A stretch of 64,000 nucleotides of DNA from Marinagarivorans cellulosilyticus (GTDB lineage: Bacteria; Pseudomonadota; Gammaproteobacteria; Pseudomonadales; Cellvibrionaceae), in contig NZ_AP023086.1 in the NCBI RefSeq assembly GCF_021655555.1, forward strand, positions 4,060,685 to 4,124,684. Reading direction: 5' to 3'. The position numbers and the translations under genes were made by a program. Under the pieces are notes generated by a model. That model was not told where the DNA came from, made no database searches, and saw only the letters and a program-made list of their open reading frames with translations. Below, one piece after another: positions 54,003-61,870 of the stretch (positions are counted from its first letter, which is position 1; each line of letters opens with the position of its first letter).

Positions 54003-54032
54003 TACGTAACAACTAATATAGTGGATGAATCA
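54003..54032 (-). promoter_or_regulatory. Predicted ECF-sigma (RpoE/ChrR-type) promoter
   Basis: Read on the minus strand: TGATTC, exactly 18 bases, TACGTA. This resembles the TGATCC-type -35 element used by the RpoE sigma factor of Rhodobacter and its relatives (from memory). It points toward the seven-gene operon, ending 42 bases before its first ATG. A second TACGTA at 54109-54114 lacks a matching -35 element on either strand. Confidence 0.55.
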
Positions 54033-54198
54033 CGCAATAACGGCACGGCCAGCGTATAAGCAACTTACAACCGCAAACGCAAACCCACTCATCCAAATAG
54101 ATTTAGTGTACGTATAGGGTTACAACTAACATATTTTTAGAAATTGCAGTATTTATAGCTGGCAGTTATTCACTAACACCTTTAGCGCAGGACATCAC

Positions 54199-54816
54199 AT
54201 GTCGATATCGACAACACACCAAATAGGCGAAAAACGCACTGATGCTTGGAGTGATTTGCTAGGTCGCGTAGGAAAGCAACAAGACCAACAAGCCTTCAAA
54301 GCACTGTTCGATCACTTTGCCCCCTTGATTAAAGGCTTTTGTTTGAACAATACAAATCAAGGTTTTGGCAGCGACTGTGCAGAAGAAATCGTACAAGAAG
54401 TGATGCTAAAAGTTTGGCAAAAAGCGCCTAGCTACGATCCAAGCAAAGCAGCGGCTTCAACGTGGATATATACGGTGATGCGCAATGCACGAATAGATTT
54501 AATCCGGCGAAACAAGCGCCACCAAACAGATTCAGATCCCGTTGATGTCGACGACCTGTGGGATGACGATAGCGAAACTGGCCCTGTGATTCAGTTTCAG
54601 AAATTGCGTGACCAAGAAGTAATCAAGGAATCTTTTACCGTTTTACCGAGCGAGCAAAGACAAGCCCTGACAGAAGTTTATATGAAAGGAAAATCCCACA
54701 GTGAGGTGGCCATTGAAACCGGCTTACCGCTAGGCACTGTAAAGTCGAGAGTACGCATGGGCCTACAAAAAATTGAAGCTTATTTGGGCGCTAAAGCAGC
54801 GAGGACACAATCATGA
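54199..54816 (+). CDS. rpoE: ECF RNA polymerase sigma factor, RpoE/ChrR type
   Basis: 205 residues. Region 2 contains FDHFAPLIKGFCLN, CAEEIVQEVMLKVWQKAPSYD and ASTWIYTVMRNARIDLIRR; region 4 contains LPSEQRQALTEVYMKGKSHSEVA and GTVKSRVRMGLQKI. AGGA precedes ATG 54199. The ATG of the ChrR gene overlaps its stop by four bases (ATGA), so it is made in balance with its anti-sigma factor. In Rhodobacter the pair responds to singlet oxygen. Not the envelope-stress RpoE/RseA type: no RseA follows. Confidence 0.93.
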   Translation: MSISTTHQIGEKRTDAWSDLLGRVGKQQDQQAFKALFDHFAPLIKGFCLNNTNQGFGSDCAEEIVQEVMLKVWQKAPSYDPSKAAASTWIYTVMRNARIDLIRRNKRHQTDSDPVDVDDLWDDDSETGPVIQFQKLRDQEVIKESFTVLPSEQRQALTEVYMKGKSHSEVAIETGLPLGTVKSRVRMGLQKIEAYLGAKAARTQS

Positions 54817-55478
54817 TTAACCACCACCCAGACGCCAACATGCTTGTTGAATATGCCAGCGGGAGCCTGCCTTGGGCTTTGAGTATTAGCGTATCGGCTC
54901 ACATGCAACTGTGCTCACAATGCCGCGCCAAACACCAACAACTAAGCATGCTTGGCGGCGCATGCTTAGACGATGCACCCAGCGAAAACGTAGAAGAAGA
55001 CTCGTTTGCCCGCTTAATGGGACGCATTGAGTCAAGCAAAAACACCGCCCAAAAAAGCGCTGTAAAAGTACCGCAATCAAAAGACTTACAAACCAAGCAG
55101 TTACCAAAGGTTGTTCAAAAGCTACTGCCCGATAACTTGCAATGGCGAAGGGTTTCTAGTGCGCTCAAAATGGCTCGTTTAACCACAGGCCAAGAGCAAT
55201 ACGAGGTGGCATTTCACAAAATCAGTAAAGGCGGCAAAGTGGTAGAACACGACCACAAAGGTCTAGAAGTTACCCTTGTATTGGAAGGGAGCTTTTCCGA
55301 TGATGGCGGGGTTTATCAGCGCGGTGATTTTATCGTTCGCGAACCCGGTCAAACCCACCGCCCAACAGCCACACTGGACCAAGATTGTTTATGTCTGTCT
55401 GTATGCGAAGCGCCCGTTGCAGTAACGGGCTGGCTAGGCAAAGTGATTAACCCTTTCTTGTCTATCCGCCCCGCGTAA
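54813..55478 (+). CDS. chrR: Anti-sigma factor ChrR
   Basis: 221 residues, two zinc domains. N-terminal anti-sigma domain: His5, His30, Cys34 and Cys37 (HMQLCSQC) match the zinc ligands of Rhodobacter ChrR. C-terminal cupin (about 125-215): HDHKGLEVTLVLEG gives His-x-His-x3-Glu and GQTHRP the final His, again the full ligand set of the domain needed for release of sigma on singlet oxygen. All ligands present argues for a working sensor. Followed by a strong bidirectional terminator. Confidence 0.93.
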   Translation: MINHHPDANMLVEYASGSLPWALSISVSAHMQLCSQCRAKHQQLSMLGGACLDDAPSENVEEDSFARLMGRIESSKNTAQKSAVKVPQSKDLQTKQLPKVVQKLLPDNLQWRRVSSALKMARLTTGQEQYEVAFHKISKGGKVVEHDHKGLEVTLVLEGSFSDDGGVYQRGDFIVREPGQTHRPTATLDQDCLCLSVCEAPVAVTGWLGKVINPFLSIRPA

Positions 55479-55494
55479 GTTTTCAAACACGCAC

Positions 55495-55530
55495 AAAAAA
55501 GCCCTGCTAGTTTGCTAGCAGGGCTTTTTT
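55495..55530. terminator. Strong bidirectional rho-independent terminator
   Basis: A perfect 10-base GC-rich stem (55501-55510 with 55515-55524), 4-base loop, flanked by six A and seven T. It ends both the sigma-chrR transcript and the convergent rhodanese transcript. Confidence 0.92.
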
Positions 55531-55541
55531 TATAAACAATA

Positions 55542-55910
55542 TTATTTGCGGGAAATAATTTCTTCGTAACCACCTTCATTAATTACATTGGCGTAGCCCA
55601 TTGCCTTCAAGACATCTTTAGCCACTTCAGAGCGACGGCCAGAACGGCAATACACTCGAATATCGGCATTTTTATCTTCAGTTATAGAGGCAATATGGTC
55701 TGCAATAACCTCGTAAGGAATTAACGCAGAGCCTTCGATATGGCCGCTATTAAATTCTTCTTGAGTCCGCACATCAATCCAGTAAGTCATAGGTTCTCCT
55801 GCAAAAGCTTTAATTGAAAAAATTGAAAAGAGGCTTGCGAACAAGGCAGCCACAAAAATAGCGCGCCGAACCACCCCACGAGTGTGCGACACTTGTTTTC
55901 GGTCAGTCAT
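55542..55910 (-). CDS. Exported rhodanese-like sulfurtransferase
   Basis: 122 residues: signal peptide (RRAIFVAALFASLFSIFSIKAFA) then a single rhodanese domain with DVRTQEEFNSGHIEGSALIPYE and the active-site loop VYCRSGRRSEVA (Cys88). Periplasmic single-domain rhodaneses of this kind carry sulfur or redox chemistry in the envelope. GGAGG precedes ATG 55910. An 84-base gap separates it from the hydrolase gene upstream. Confidence 0.88.
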   Translation of the reverse strand: MTDRKQVSHTRGVVRRAIFVAALFASLFSIFSIKAFAGEPMTYWIDVRTQEEFNSGHIEGSALIPYEVIADHIASITEDKNADIRVYCRSGRRSEVAKDVLKAMGYANVINEGGYEEIISRK

Positions 55911-55994
55911 GCTGTACCTCCATAGATAAACAAAGTCTTATTAAACAACGCGCCGCCGAACAATGCCAGCGCACCGGATTTTTTAAGCTTGCCG

Positions 55995-57566
55995 TCAGTA
56001 TTCAAGCCGGCAAGACGATGCTTTTTGGCCTGTATTAGGAAACGGCACAGTACCATGCGACGCATCCGCTTTGGCGATCCAATTTTCAATAAAGGCCTTG
56101 GGCGAAGCCCAATATTCAGGCAGCCAAGCGCTCGAGCAAGTATCCTCAGCCAGCACACCATGGCCATGGGCAACAGCACTCACAACCATGTGTGTAGATA
56201 AAGACTCAAGCAACTGCTTAACATCCTTCAGGCTTACCACCGGATCAAGCTCCCCCGTTAAAACTAAGGCTGGCACAGTACGAGGAGCCTGCAAAGACGA
56301 TGGCGCTTGGCTGGCCACAAGCCCATTTAGTTGCGCACAGATCAGTAGCGACATATCAGGTGCAAAAAAGCGCGCCCACACCCCAAGCTTAGCTACACCT
56401 TGTTGATATTCGCGCTCTGAAAGCACTTGGTTATCGTTACACTCTGCTGCCCAATATAACCACGTATTCGCCGCCGAAGAATAGCTCTGGCTTAGCAAAG
56501 GCCCAGCCATAAGCTGTAAATGCGCCCAATCCCCCTTAACGACCTGCTTTAATAATGGTACCAACTGCGTGTATCGCGCTTCGGCAAACGCTTCTTGGCT
56601 TAAGCTTTGCGGATAATAAAATGTACTGAACAACAGGTGCGCAAATAGGTTGGCATCTACTTTGGCTTGATGGTGGTAACCTTCGAGGCGAAATTTCACA
56701 GTAGCGCTTTTGGTCTCCAAGGCAGCAATGGCTTGCCAAAAGAGCGGCTCCACCGACTCTCCTTGATGACAACTTTGCCGCGCCTGACACCAGGCCAATA
56801 TACGCTGAAAACCTGCCACCCAACGCAGGCTATGCGCCAAGCGACTATTCACCGCCCAGCTATAGGGCGAATCCAGCAATAAGCTTTGCGCTCGTGCTGG
56901 CTCAAGCGCCACAACAGCTTGTGCAACACGGCTACCGTAGGATGTCGCCATCATGTGCCAATGCTCATGCCCCAACTGCAACAACAAAGCGACAATATCC
57001 TGAGCACTTCGCTGCGCATTAAATTGCTCAAAGCCCGTATTGCCTAGCTGTGTACGCCACTGCTTTAAGCACGCCTTGACCTTTGATAGCTCATCACCTT
57101 GCGCATGCTCGGCATAGCGCAATTGATTCAACGCCCACAAGCGGTAGCCTTCACATTGAAAATAACCCCAAGCCCCTTCATTGCCACGGCTATCCCACAA
57201 AATTAATGGCCTTTTAATACCGGCATCTAGCATCCAATAGCGCCAATGGTCTAGCTTAGCGGCCAACGTATTACCGCCCTCACCTGGGCCGCCACTAAAG
57301 TAAACAACAGGCGATAAGCTCATTGTTTTAGCGCCGTGTGCTTTAACCTTTTGTGGTTGCGGCGTTAATACAGCAAAGGGAATATAAACCGCAGGCTGTT
57401 CGGCATCAGGGTAATAGCGGCCACAATAGCCTTGAACAAAAGCATGATCTTGCCCTGGGCAAGGTTGCGTGCGCAAAGGATCTGGCACGAAAGTCACCGA
57501 GGGCTCAGGGCTACACCCCATGCAACACAAAATGCCCCCTAAACAAGCTAGCCAAAAAAGTCTCAC
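55995..57566 (-). CDS. Alpha/beta-hydrolase lipoprotein, TAP-like (S33 peptidase type)
   Basis: 523 residues. Lipoprotein signal ending CCMGC (Cys18). The fold is alpha/beta hydrolase with oxyanion loop YFSGGPGEGG, nucleophile in MMATSYGSRVAQ (Ser in TSYG), acid in LVLTGELDPVVSL and His in AVAHGHGVL near the end, the order seen in tripeptidyl-aminopeptidase-like (TAP) exopeptidases. Cleaves small peptides or esters in the envelope (family inference). The last base of the RluA-type gene overlaps its start. Confidence 0.8.
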   Translation of the reverse strand: MRLFWLACLGGILCCMGCSPEPSVTFVPDPLRTQPCPGQDHAFVQGYCGRYYPDAEQPAVYIPFAVLTPQPQKVKAHGAKTMSLSPVVYFSGGPGEGGNTLAAKLDHWRYWMLDAGIKRPLILWDSRGNEGAWGYFQCEGYRLWALNQLRYAEHAQGDELSKVKACLKQWRTQLGNTGFEQFNAQRSAQDIVALLLQLGHEHWHMMATSYGSRVAQAVVALEPARAQSLLLDSPYSWAVNSRLAHSLRWVAGFQRILAWCQARQSCHQGESVEPLFWQAIAALETKSATVKFRLEGYHHQAKVDANLFAHLLFSTFYYPQSLSQEAFAEARYTQLVPLLKQVVKGDWAHLQLMAGPLLSQSYSSAANTWLYWAAECNDNQVLSEREYQQGVAKLGVWARFFAPDMSLLICAQLNGLVASQAPSSLQAPRTVPALVLTGELDPVVSLKDVKQLLESLSTHMVVSAVAHGHGVLAEDTCSSAWLPEYWASPKAFIENWIAKADASHGTVPFPNTGQKASSCRLEY

Positions 57567-58264
57567 TGCGGCTGCACGCCAGCAGTTACATCGAACGATT
57601 TAGGCCAAGCTAAATTCCAAGGGTTTTGGTTTGGCTCTATGCGTTTATTCGTTATTAAATCCTCGAAATACTCACCGGTATTTGGCCATGCATGAATATC
57701 GTAACGCTCGCCAGCATAGTTAAAACGCAAACCCCAGGCATGTAAGTACAAACGCTTAGCTTGCGAACCGCCGTAGCGGGTATCCCCCATAATCGAAGCC
57801 CCCAACGCCTTTAAAGCCACCCGCAACTGATGGGTTTTGCCCGTTTTAGGCCGCAACCACCACAACCGAGGCTGGCCCGCCTCGCCAAAGCTCATGCCGT
57901 AAGTCACGGCTGGGTTTAGCATGCTTCTTAATAGTTTGTAACTACCGCCGCGCGCTTTAGCCATATCCCCTTTCACCCAACCCTGCTTCTTTTTAGCGGG
58001 GCCATCGCTTAAAGCCAGATACATTTTTTGCACTTGCCCTTCAGCAAACATCTGGCAAAAAGCCTTATTCGCCGCCGTAGTCTTGGCCAGAATCACTAAG
58101 CCTGAAGTCCCAAGGTCTAAACGGTGTACGGGATGAATGTCGTTATTATTAAAATGTCGCCTTACTGCCTCCAGCAATGTGGCGCCTTCGTGGGCATGAA
58201 CGGCCATACCTGCCGGCTTATGTACCACAACAAAGTCGGCGTGATCTAATACAATGTCGATCAT
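57563..58264 (-). CDS. RluA family pseudouridine synthase
   Basis: 233 residues. Catalytic motif HPVHRLDLGTSGLVILAKT (Asp50), KMYLALSDG, RPKTGKTHQLRVALKALGASIMGD and YLHAWGLRF all fit RluA-type enzymes. No S4 domain, so the target may be a short site in tRNA or rRNA (RluA- or TruC-like); the exact position cannot be told. It overlaps trmH by four bases. Confidence 0.9.
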   Translation of the reverse strand: MIDIVLDHADFVVVHKPAGMAVHAHEGATLLEAVRRHFNNNDIHPVHRLDLGTSGLVILAKTTAANKAFCQMFAEGQVQKMYLALSDGPAKKKQGWVKGDMAKARGGSYKLLRSMLNPAVTYGMSFGEAGQPRLWWLRPKTGKTHQLRVALKALGASIMGDTRYGGSQAKRLYLHAWGLRFNYAGERYDIHAWPNTGEYFEDLITNKRIEPNQNPWNLAWPKSFDVTAGVQPQ

Positions 58265-58968
58265 TCGGGTGCGCCTGCCAATTTAGCCGAACCTTCACGC
58301 ACACAGGCATACCATGCCGGAGGGTTTTCTATTTCACCATCTTCGCGCAGCGGCGGGTAAGCCAGATTTCGCTCATCACAAAACGCGGTGACCTGCGGAT
58401 GTGCCCATTGAAAAAACAACCGGTCATAGTCCGATTGAGGCAGGCGAACGCGATCATAAAAACCCGCTTTACGACGCTGATACTGCGCCTCATTAAGAAT
58501 AACTGCCGCCGCTACCGACACATTGAGTGATTCGACCATTCCCACCATAGGAATCGTTACGCATTGGTCTGTTAGGCTGCGTGCGGTATCGCTAATTCCT
58601 GTTTTTTCATTGCCCATCACAAGCGCCGTTGGTTTGGTGTAATCCACATCGCGGTAATCGCAAGCTGACTCATCCAGCGCGGTACTAATCACCTGAAAAC
58701 CTTGCTGCTTTAATGCGCTCAATGGGGCCAATAAGTTCTCACAGTGTTCAACATCAACCCATTTATTGGCCCCCAAAGCTGTACCCCGATAAGGGTTATA
58801 CCCTTTAGAGGGCACAACAGCATACATTTTAGCCACGCCAACAGCGTCGCAAGTACGTACCATGGCCGCCATATTGCGTCCTTTATGTACCTCGTCTGCC
58901 ACCAAGGTTAAATCTGGCTGCCGCGCAGCCAGCACAGCACTAATTTTCGCATGACGTTCTGGCGTCAT
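58261..58968 (-). CDS. trmH: tRNA (guanosine(18)-2'-O)-methyltransferase TrmH
   Basis: 235 residues, SpoU family. N-terminal helix MTPERHAKISAVLAARQPDL, then DEVHKGRNMAAMVRTCDAVG, LVMGNEKTGISD and IPMVGMVESLNVSVAAAVIL (knot with the SAM-binding motif). Methylates G18 in the tRNA D-loop. C-terminal extension as in E. coli TrmH. Alone with the RluA-type gene behind it. Confidence 0.94.
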   Translation of the reverse strand: MTPERHAKISAVLAARQPDLTLVADEVHKGRNMAAMVRTCDAVGVAKMYAVVPSKGYNPYRGTALGANKWVDVEHCENLLAPLSALKQQGFQVISTALDESACDYRDVDYTKPTALVMGNEKTGISDTARSLTDQCVTIPMVGMVESLNVSVAAAVILNEAQYQRRKAGFYDRVRLPQSDYDRLFFQWAHPQVTAFCDERNLAYPPLREDGEIENPPAWYACVREGSAKLAGAPE

Positions 58969-59341
58969 AAGTCCCCCTGTATTGCAAGCAATATTGATGT
59001 TTTACACACCAAAGCCCGCCATGTTGAAGCAAGCGCCAATCCTGCGCTAGAAAGTTACCCACAAAATCTGTTGATAACTGTGTGTAAAGTCATCGGCCAT
59101 ACTCTCAAGACTTCCATTTAGAAGGGCTTGCGCCGAACTGGTTATTTTTTAACCAGCCAGCTTGACCGCTTGCTGCATTCTACGGAAAACTCCCACTGGC
59201 GGCGAATGTCAATATTCTTTGATGCCTATTTGCTGGAATCTTAGCGCCTAATAATGCACATTCTCATAACACAAAAGCGTTTCTCTGTTTCACCAAAATG
59301 GGTTAGTCTATGAACTCATTCGTTATTGAGAAACCTCCCCA
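58969..59341. other. Divergent intergenic region with DnaA-box-like motifs and a hairpin
   Basis: 373 bases between trmH (leftward) and phoH (rightward), no open frame. TTACCCACA (59055-59063) and TGTTGATAA (59069-59077, TTATCAACA on the minus strand) each differ by one base from the DnaA box TTATCCACA and face each other. A perfect hairpin CTGGTTA / TAACCAG around five T lies at 59138-59156. It must hold both promoters. Confidence 0.5.
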
Positions 59342-60463
59342 TTGTCCAGTGATCAACCCTCCTCACCGTCCGAGCCTAGCTCAAATGAATCACCAACCCT
59401 TTCTACTGAAGTTAACTTTGAACCAGCTGACTCACGACGCTTAGCCAGTTTAAGTGGCAACTTAGATGGCAACCTAAAACAAATAGAAAGCCGGCTTGAT
59501 GTTCAAATTCACAACCGCGGTGGAGCGTTTGTTATTCACGGCACCCAAGAGCGCATCGATATTGCCAAATTGGTTCTTGAAGACATTTACGCACTGACAG
59601 AATCTGATGGCGATGTCAGCGCAGAAGAAGTCCACCTTGCACTGCAAGAAGCCGGCGCTGATGCCTTTGTCGCCATAGGCAGCACCAAGCAACCTTACGA
59701 AGCGCCTGTAATTCGCACCAAAAAATGCTCTATAAAGCCACGCGGCCTGAACCAGCAAGGCTATGTCACGGCCGTTAGGCGCAACGACATTAACTTTGGT
59801 ATCGGCCCTGCCGGCACAGGTAAAACCTACCTTGCTGTAGCATGTGCCGTTGAAGCCTTACTACGCGATGAATGCGAGCGCATTTTGCTGGTTAGGCCCG
59901 CCGTTGAAGCCGGCGAAAAGCTGGGCTTTTTACCTGGCGACCTCAGCCAAAAAGTGGACCCTTACCTGCGCCCACTCTACGACGCACTTTATGAAATGCT
60001 CGGCTTTGAAACCGTTGGCAAGCTTATTGAAAAGCAAGTCATCGAAATTGCACCGTTGGCCTACATGCGTGGCCGCACGCTAAATAACTCTTTTGTGATT
60101 CTTGATGAAAGCCAAAATACCACTCGCGAGCAAATGAAAATGTTTTTAACGCGTATTGGTTTTGGCTCCACGGCGGTCATTACCGGCGACCCAAGCCAAA
60201 TCGATTTGCCGCGCGGCAGCGCATCGGGCTTACAGCACGCCGTCAGCGTTTTAAAAGGTGTAGAGGGCATTAGCTTTACCTTATTCACAGCCAAAGATGT
60301 TGTTCGCCACCCATTGGTGCAGCGCATTGTTGAGGCTTATGAAGCCAGCGAAGCAGAACGGCACGCCATTGAAAAACGCCGCCGTGAGCAAGATGAAAAA
60401 CTGCGCGCGCAAGCTATGGTTAACGCCGGCATCTCTACCGACGAGCCATCTGATGACAACTGA
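59342..60463 (+). CDS. ybeZ: PhoH-like ATPase (YbeZ)
   Basis: 373 residues. N-terminal KH-like region (LSGNLDGNLKQIESRLDVQIHNRGGAF, given as positions about 38-63), then a PhoH P-loop ATPase: GPAGTGKTYLAVACAVEAL, RPAVEAGEKLGFLPGDL, DESQNTT and TRIGFGSTAVITGDPSQIDLP. Works with YbeY in RNA/ribosome maturation. The only usable start is TTG 59342 (in-frame TGA lies close upstream), with a weak ribosome binding site. First gene of the phoH-ybeY-corC-lnt operon. Confidence 0.93.
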   Translation: MSSDQPSSPSEPSSNESPTLSTEVNFEPADSRRLASLSGNLDGNLKQIESRLDVQIHNRGGAFVIHGTQERIDIAKLVLEDIYALTESDGDVSAEEVHLALQEAGADAFVAIGSTKQPYEAPVIRTKKCSIKPRGLNQQGYVTAVRRNDINFGIGPAGTGKTYLAVACAVEALLRDECERILLVRPAVEAGEKLGFLPGDLSQKVDPYLRPLYDALYEMLGFETVGKLIEKQVIEIAPLAYMRGRTLNNSFVILDESQNTTREQMKMFLTRIGFGSTAVITGDPSQIDLPRGSASGLQHAVSVLKGVEGISFTLFTAKDVVRHPLVQRIVEAYEASEAERHAIEKRRREQDEKLRAQAMVNAGISTDEPSDDN

Positions 60464-60938
60464 AACTAGCCCTTCAACTGGGCCCTATGTCGACGTGCAA
60501 GTTGCCTGTACAAACCACGGACTACCCAGCGAGCAACAAATTACCGCATGGGTAGCCGCGGCTTTAACAGAAGGTAAACAAAACAGCGAATTGAGTGTGC
60601 GCATCGTGACAACCGACGAAAGCCAGACACTTAACGCGCAATACCGCAGCAAAGACAAACCCACTAATGTGTTGTCTTTCCCTAGCGACCTGCCCGATTA
60701 CATTGACGAGCCGTTATTGGGCGACTTGGTCATCTGCGCCGACATCGTGCAGCAAGAGGCCGAAGCCCAAAATAAAGCCTGTGAAGCCCACTGGGCGCAC
60801 ATGCTGATCCACGGCACCTTGCATTTACAAGGGTATGACCATATAGAGGACGACGAAGCGGAAGAAATGGAAGCACTGGAAACGCACATTTTAGCCGGCT
60901 TGGGGTATCCTAACCCCTACGAGAATGCTGGGGCTTAA
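60453..60938 (+). CDS. ybeY: Endoribonuclease YbeY
   Basis: 161 residues. The metal site HGTLHLQGYDHIEDDEAEEME (H-x3-H-x5-H) and SKDKPTNVLSFPSD are diagnostic. A single-strand RNase for 16S rRNA 3' maturation and ribosome quality control. ATG 60453 overlaps the phoH stop by 11 bases; longer frame from 60297 is a phoH shadow. Confidence 0.95.
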   Translation: MTTETSPSTGPYVDVQVACTNHGLPSEQQITAWVAAALTEGKQNSELSVRIVTTDESQTLNAQYRSKDKPTNVLSFPSDLPDYIDEPLLGDLVICADIVQQEAEAQNKACEAHWAHMLIHGTLHLQGYDHIEDDEAEEMEALETHILAGLGYPNPYENAGA

Positions 60939-60999
60939 GTTTTAGCCCCCCATTACACTGTCAATTTGACTCAATGTTTGCAAATTAAGAAATCACATC

Positions 61000-61857
61000 A
61001 TGTCTGAAGAACCGCCGAGTAGCCAACCTGCGATCAAAGAACGTACACAAGAACGATCTTGGATCGACAAGTTGATACATAGCTTCTCCAACAACGAGCC
61101 ACAGTCTCGTGAAGAACTGCTCACCATTATCAAAGACGCCGCCAGCAATAAATTGTTGGACGATGAGGCGCTTGAGATTATTGAAGGGGCACTGAGCGTT
61201 AGCAACTTGCAAGTGCGGGAAATAATGATCCCGCGCTCGCAAATGGTCGTTATAAAACACGACGAAACACCCGAAGAGTTCTTACCTAAAATTATTGAGT
61301 CCTGCCACTCTCGCTTCCCCGTGATTGGAGAAAGCATCGATGATATTCGCGGCATTCTGCTCGCCAAAGACTTGCTTTCACTGCTGTTAAATCGCGACCA
61401 GCCCTTTGCACTTGAAGATATGCTCAGGCCGGCCAATATCATCCCTGAAAGCAAGCGCCTTAATGTATTGCTCAAAGAGTTTCGAGAAAAGCGCTATCAC
61501 ATGGCCATCATTATTGATGAATATGGTGGTATCTCAGGGCTGGTAACGATCGAAGATATTCTCGAAGAAATTGTCGGCGAAATCGAAGACGAAACTGACG
61601 ATGACGATGACGACTTTATTCGACGAGTGTCTGATGAAGACTATATCGTCAAAGCCTTAACCCCAATCGATGACTTTAATGACCACTTTGATTGCGACTT
61701 TGATGATGCCGATTTCGACACCATCGGCGGCATTGTGACGCAAGCGTTTGGCCATATGCCTGCGCGCAATGAAGTTGTCGAGCTTAAAGGCTTTCGCTTT
61801 CGCATTCTGTACGCCGATAACCGCCAAATTCACTTAATTCGCCTGACCAGACTCTAA
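61000..61857 (+). CDS. corC: CorC/YbeX family CBS-domain protein
   Basis: 285 residues. No membrane helix. Two CBS domains (about 70-195; MIPRSQMVVIKHDETPEEFL and YHMAIIIDEYGGISGLVTIEDILEEIVGEI) and a C-terminal CorC_HlyC domain (about 210-285). Linked to Mg/Co resistance and, in recent work, ribosome function together with YbeY. Acidic stretch DETDDDDDDF between them. Same operon. Confidence 0.93.
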   Translation: MSEEPPSSQPAIKERTQERSWIDKLIHSFSNNEPQSREELLTIIKDAASNKLLDDEALEIIEGALSVSNLQVREIMIPRSQMVVIKHDETPEEFLPKIIESCHSRFPVIGESIDDIRGILLAKDLLSLLLNRDQPFALEDMLRPANIIPESKRLNVLLKEFREKRYHMAIIIDEYGGISGLVTIEDILEEIVGEIEDETDDDDDDFIRRVSDEDYIVKALTPIDDFNDHFDCDFDDADFDTIGGIVTQAFGHMPARNEVVELKGFRFRILYADNRQIHLIRLTRL

Positions 61858-61870
61858 AAAGCGCTTATTT

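Noticed and set aside
55907..56179. 90-codon minus-strand frame between the hydrolase and rhodanese genes
   Set aside because: Out-of-frame shadow of the end of the hydrolase gene; the composition is not protein-like.
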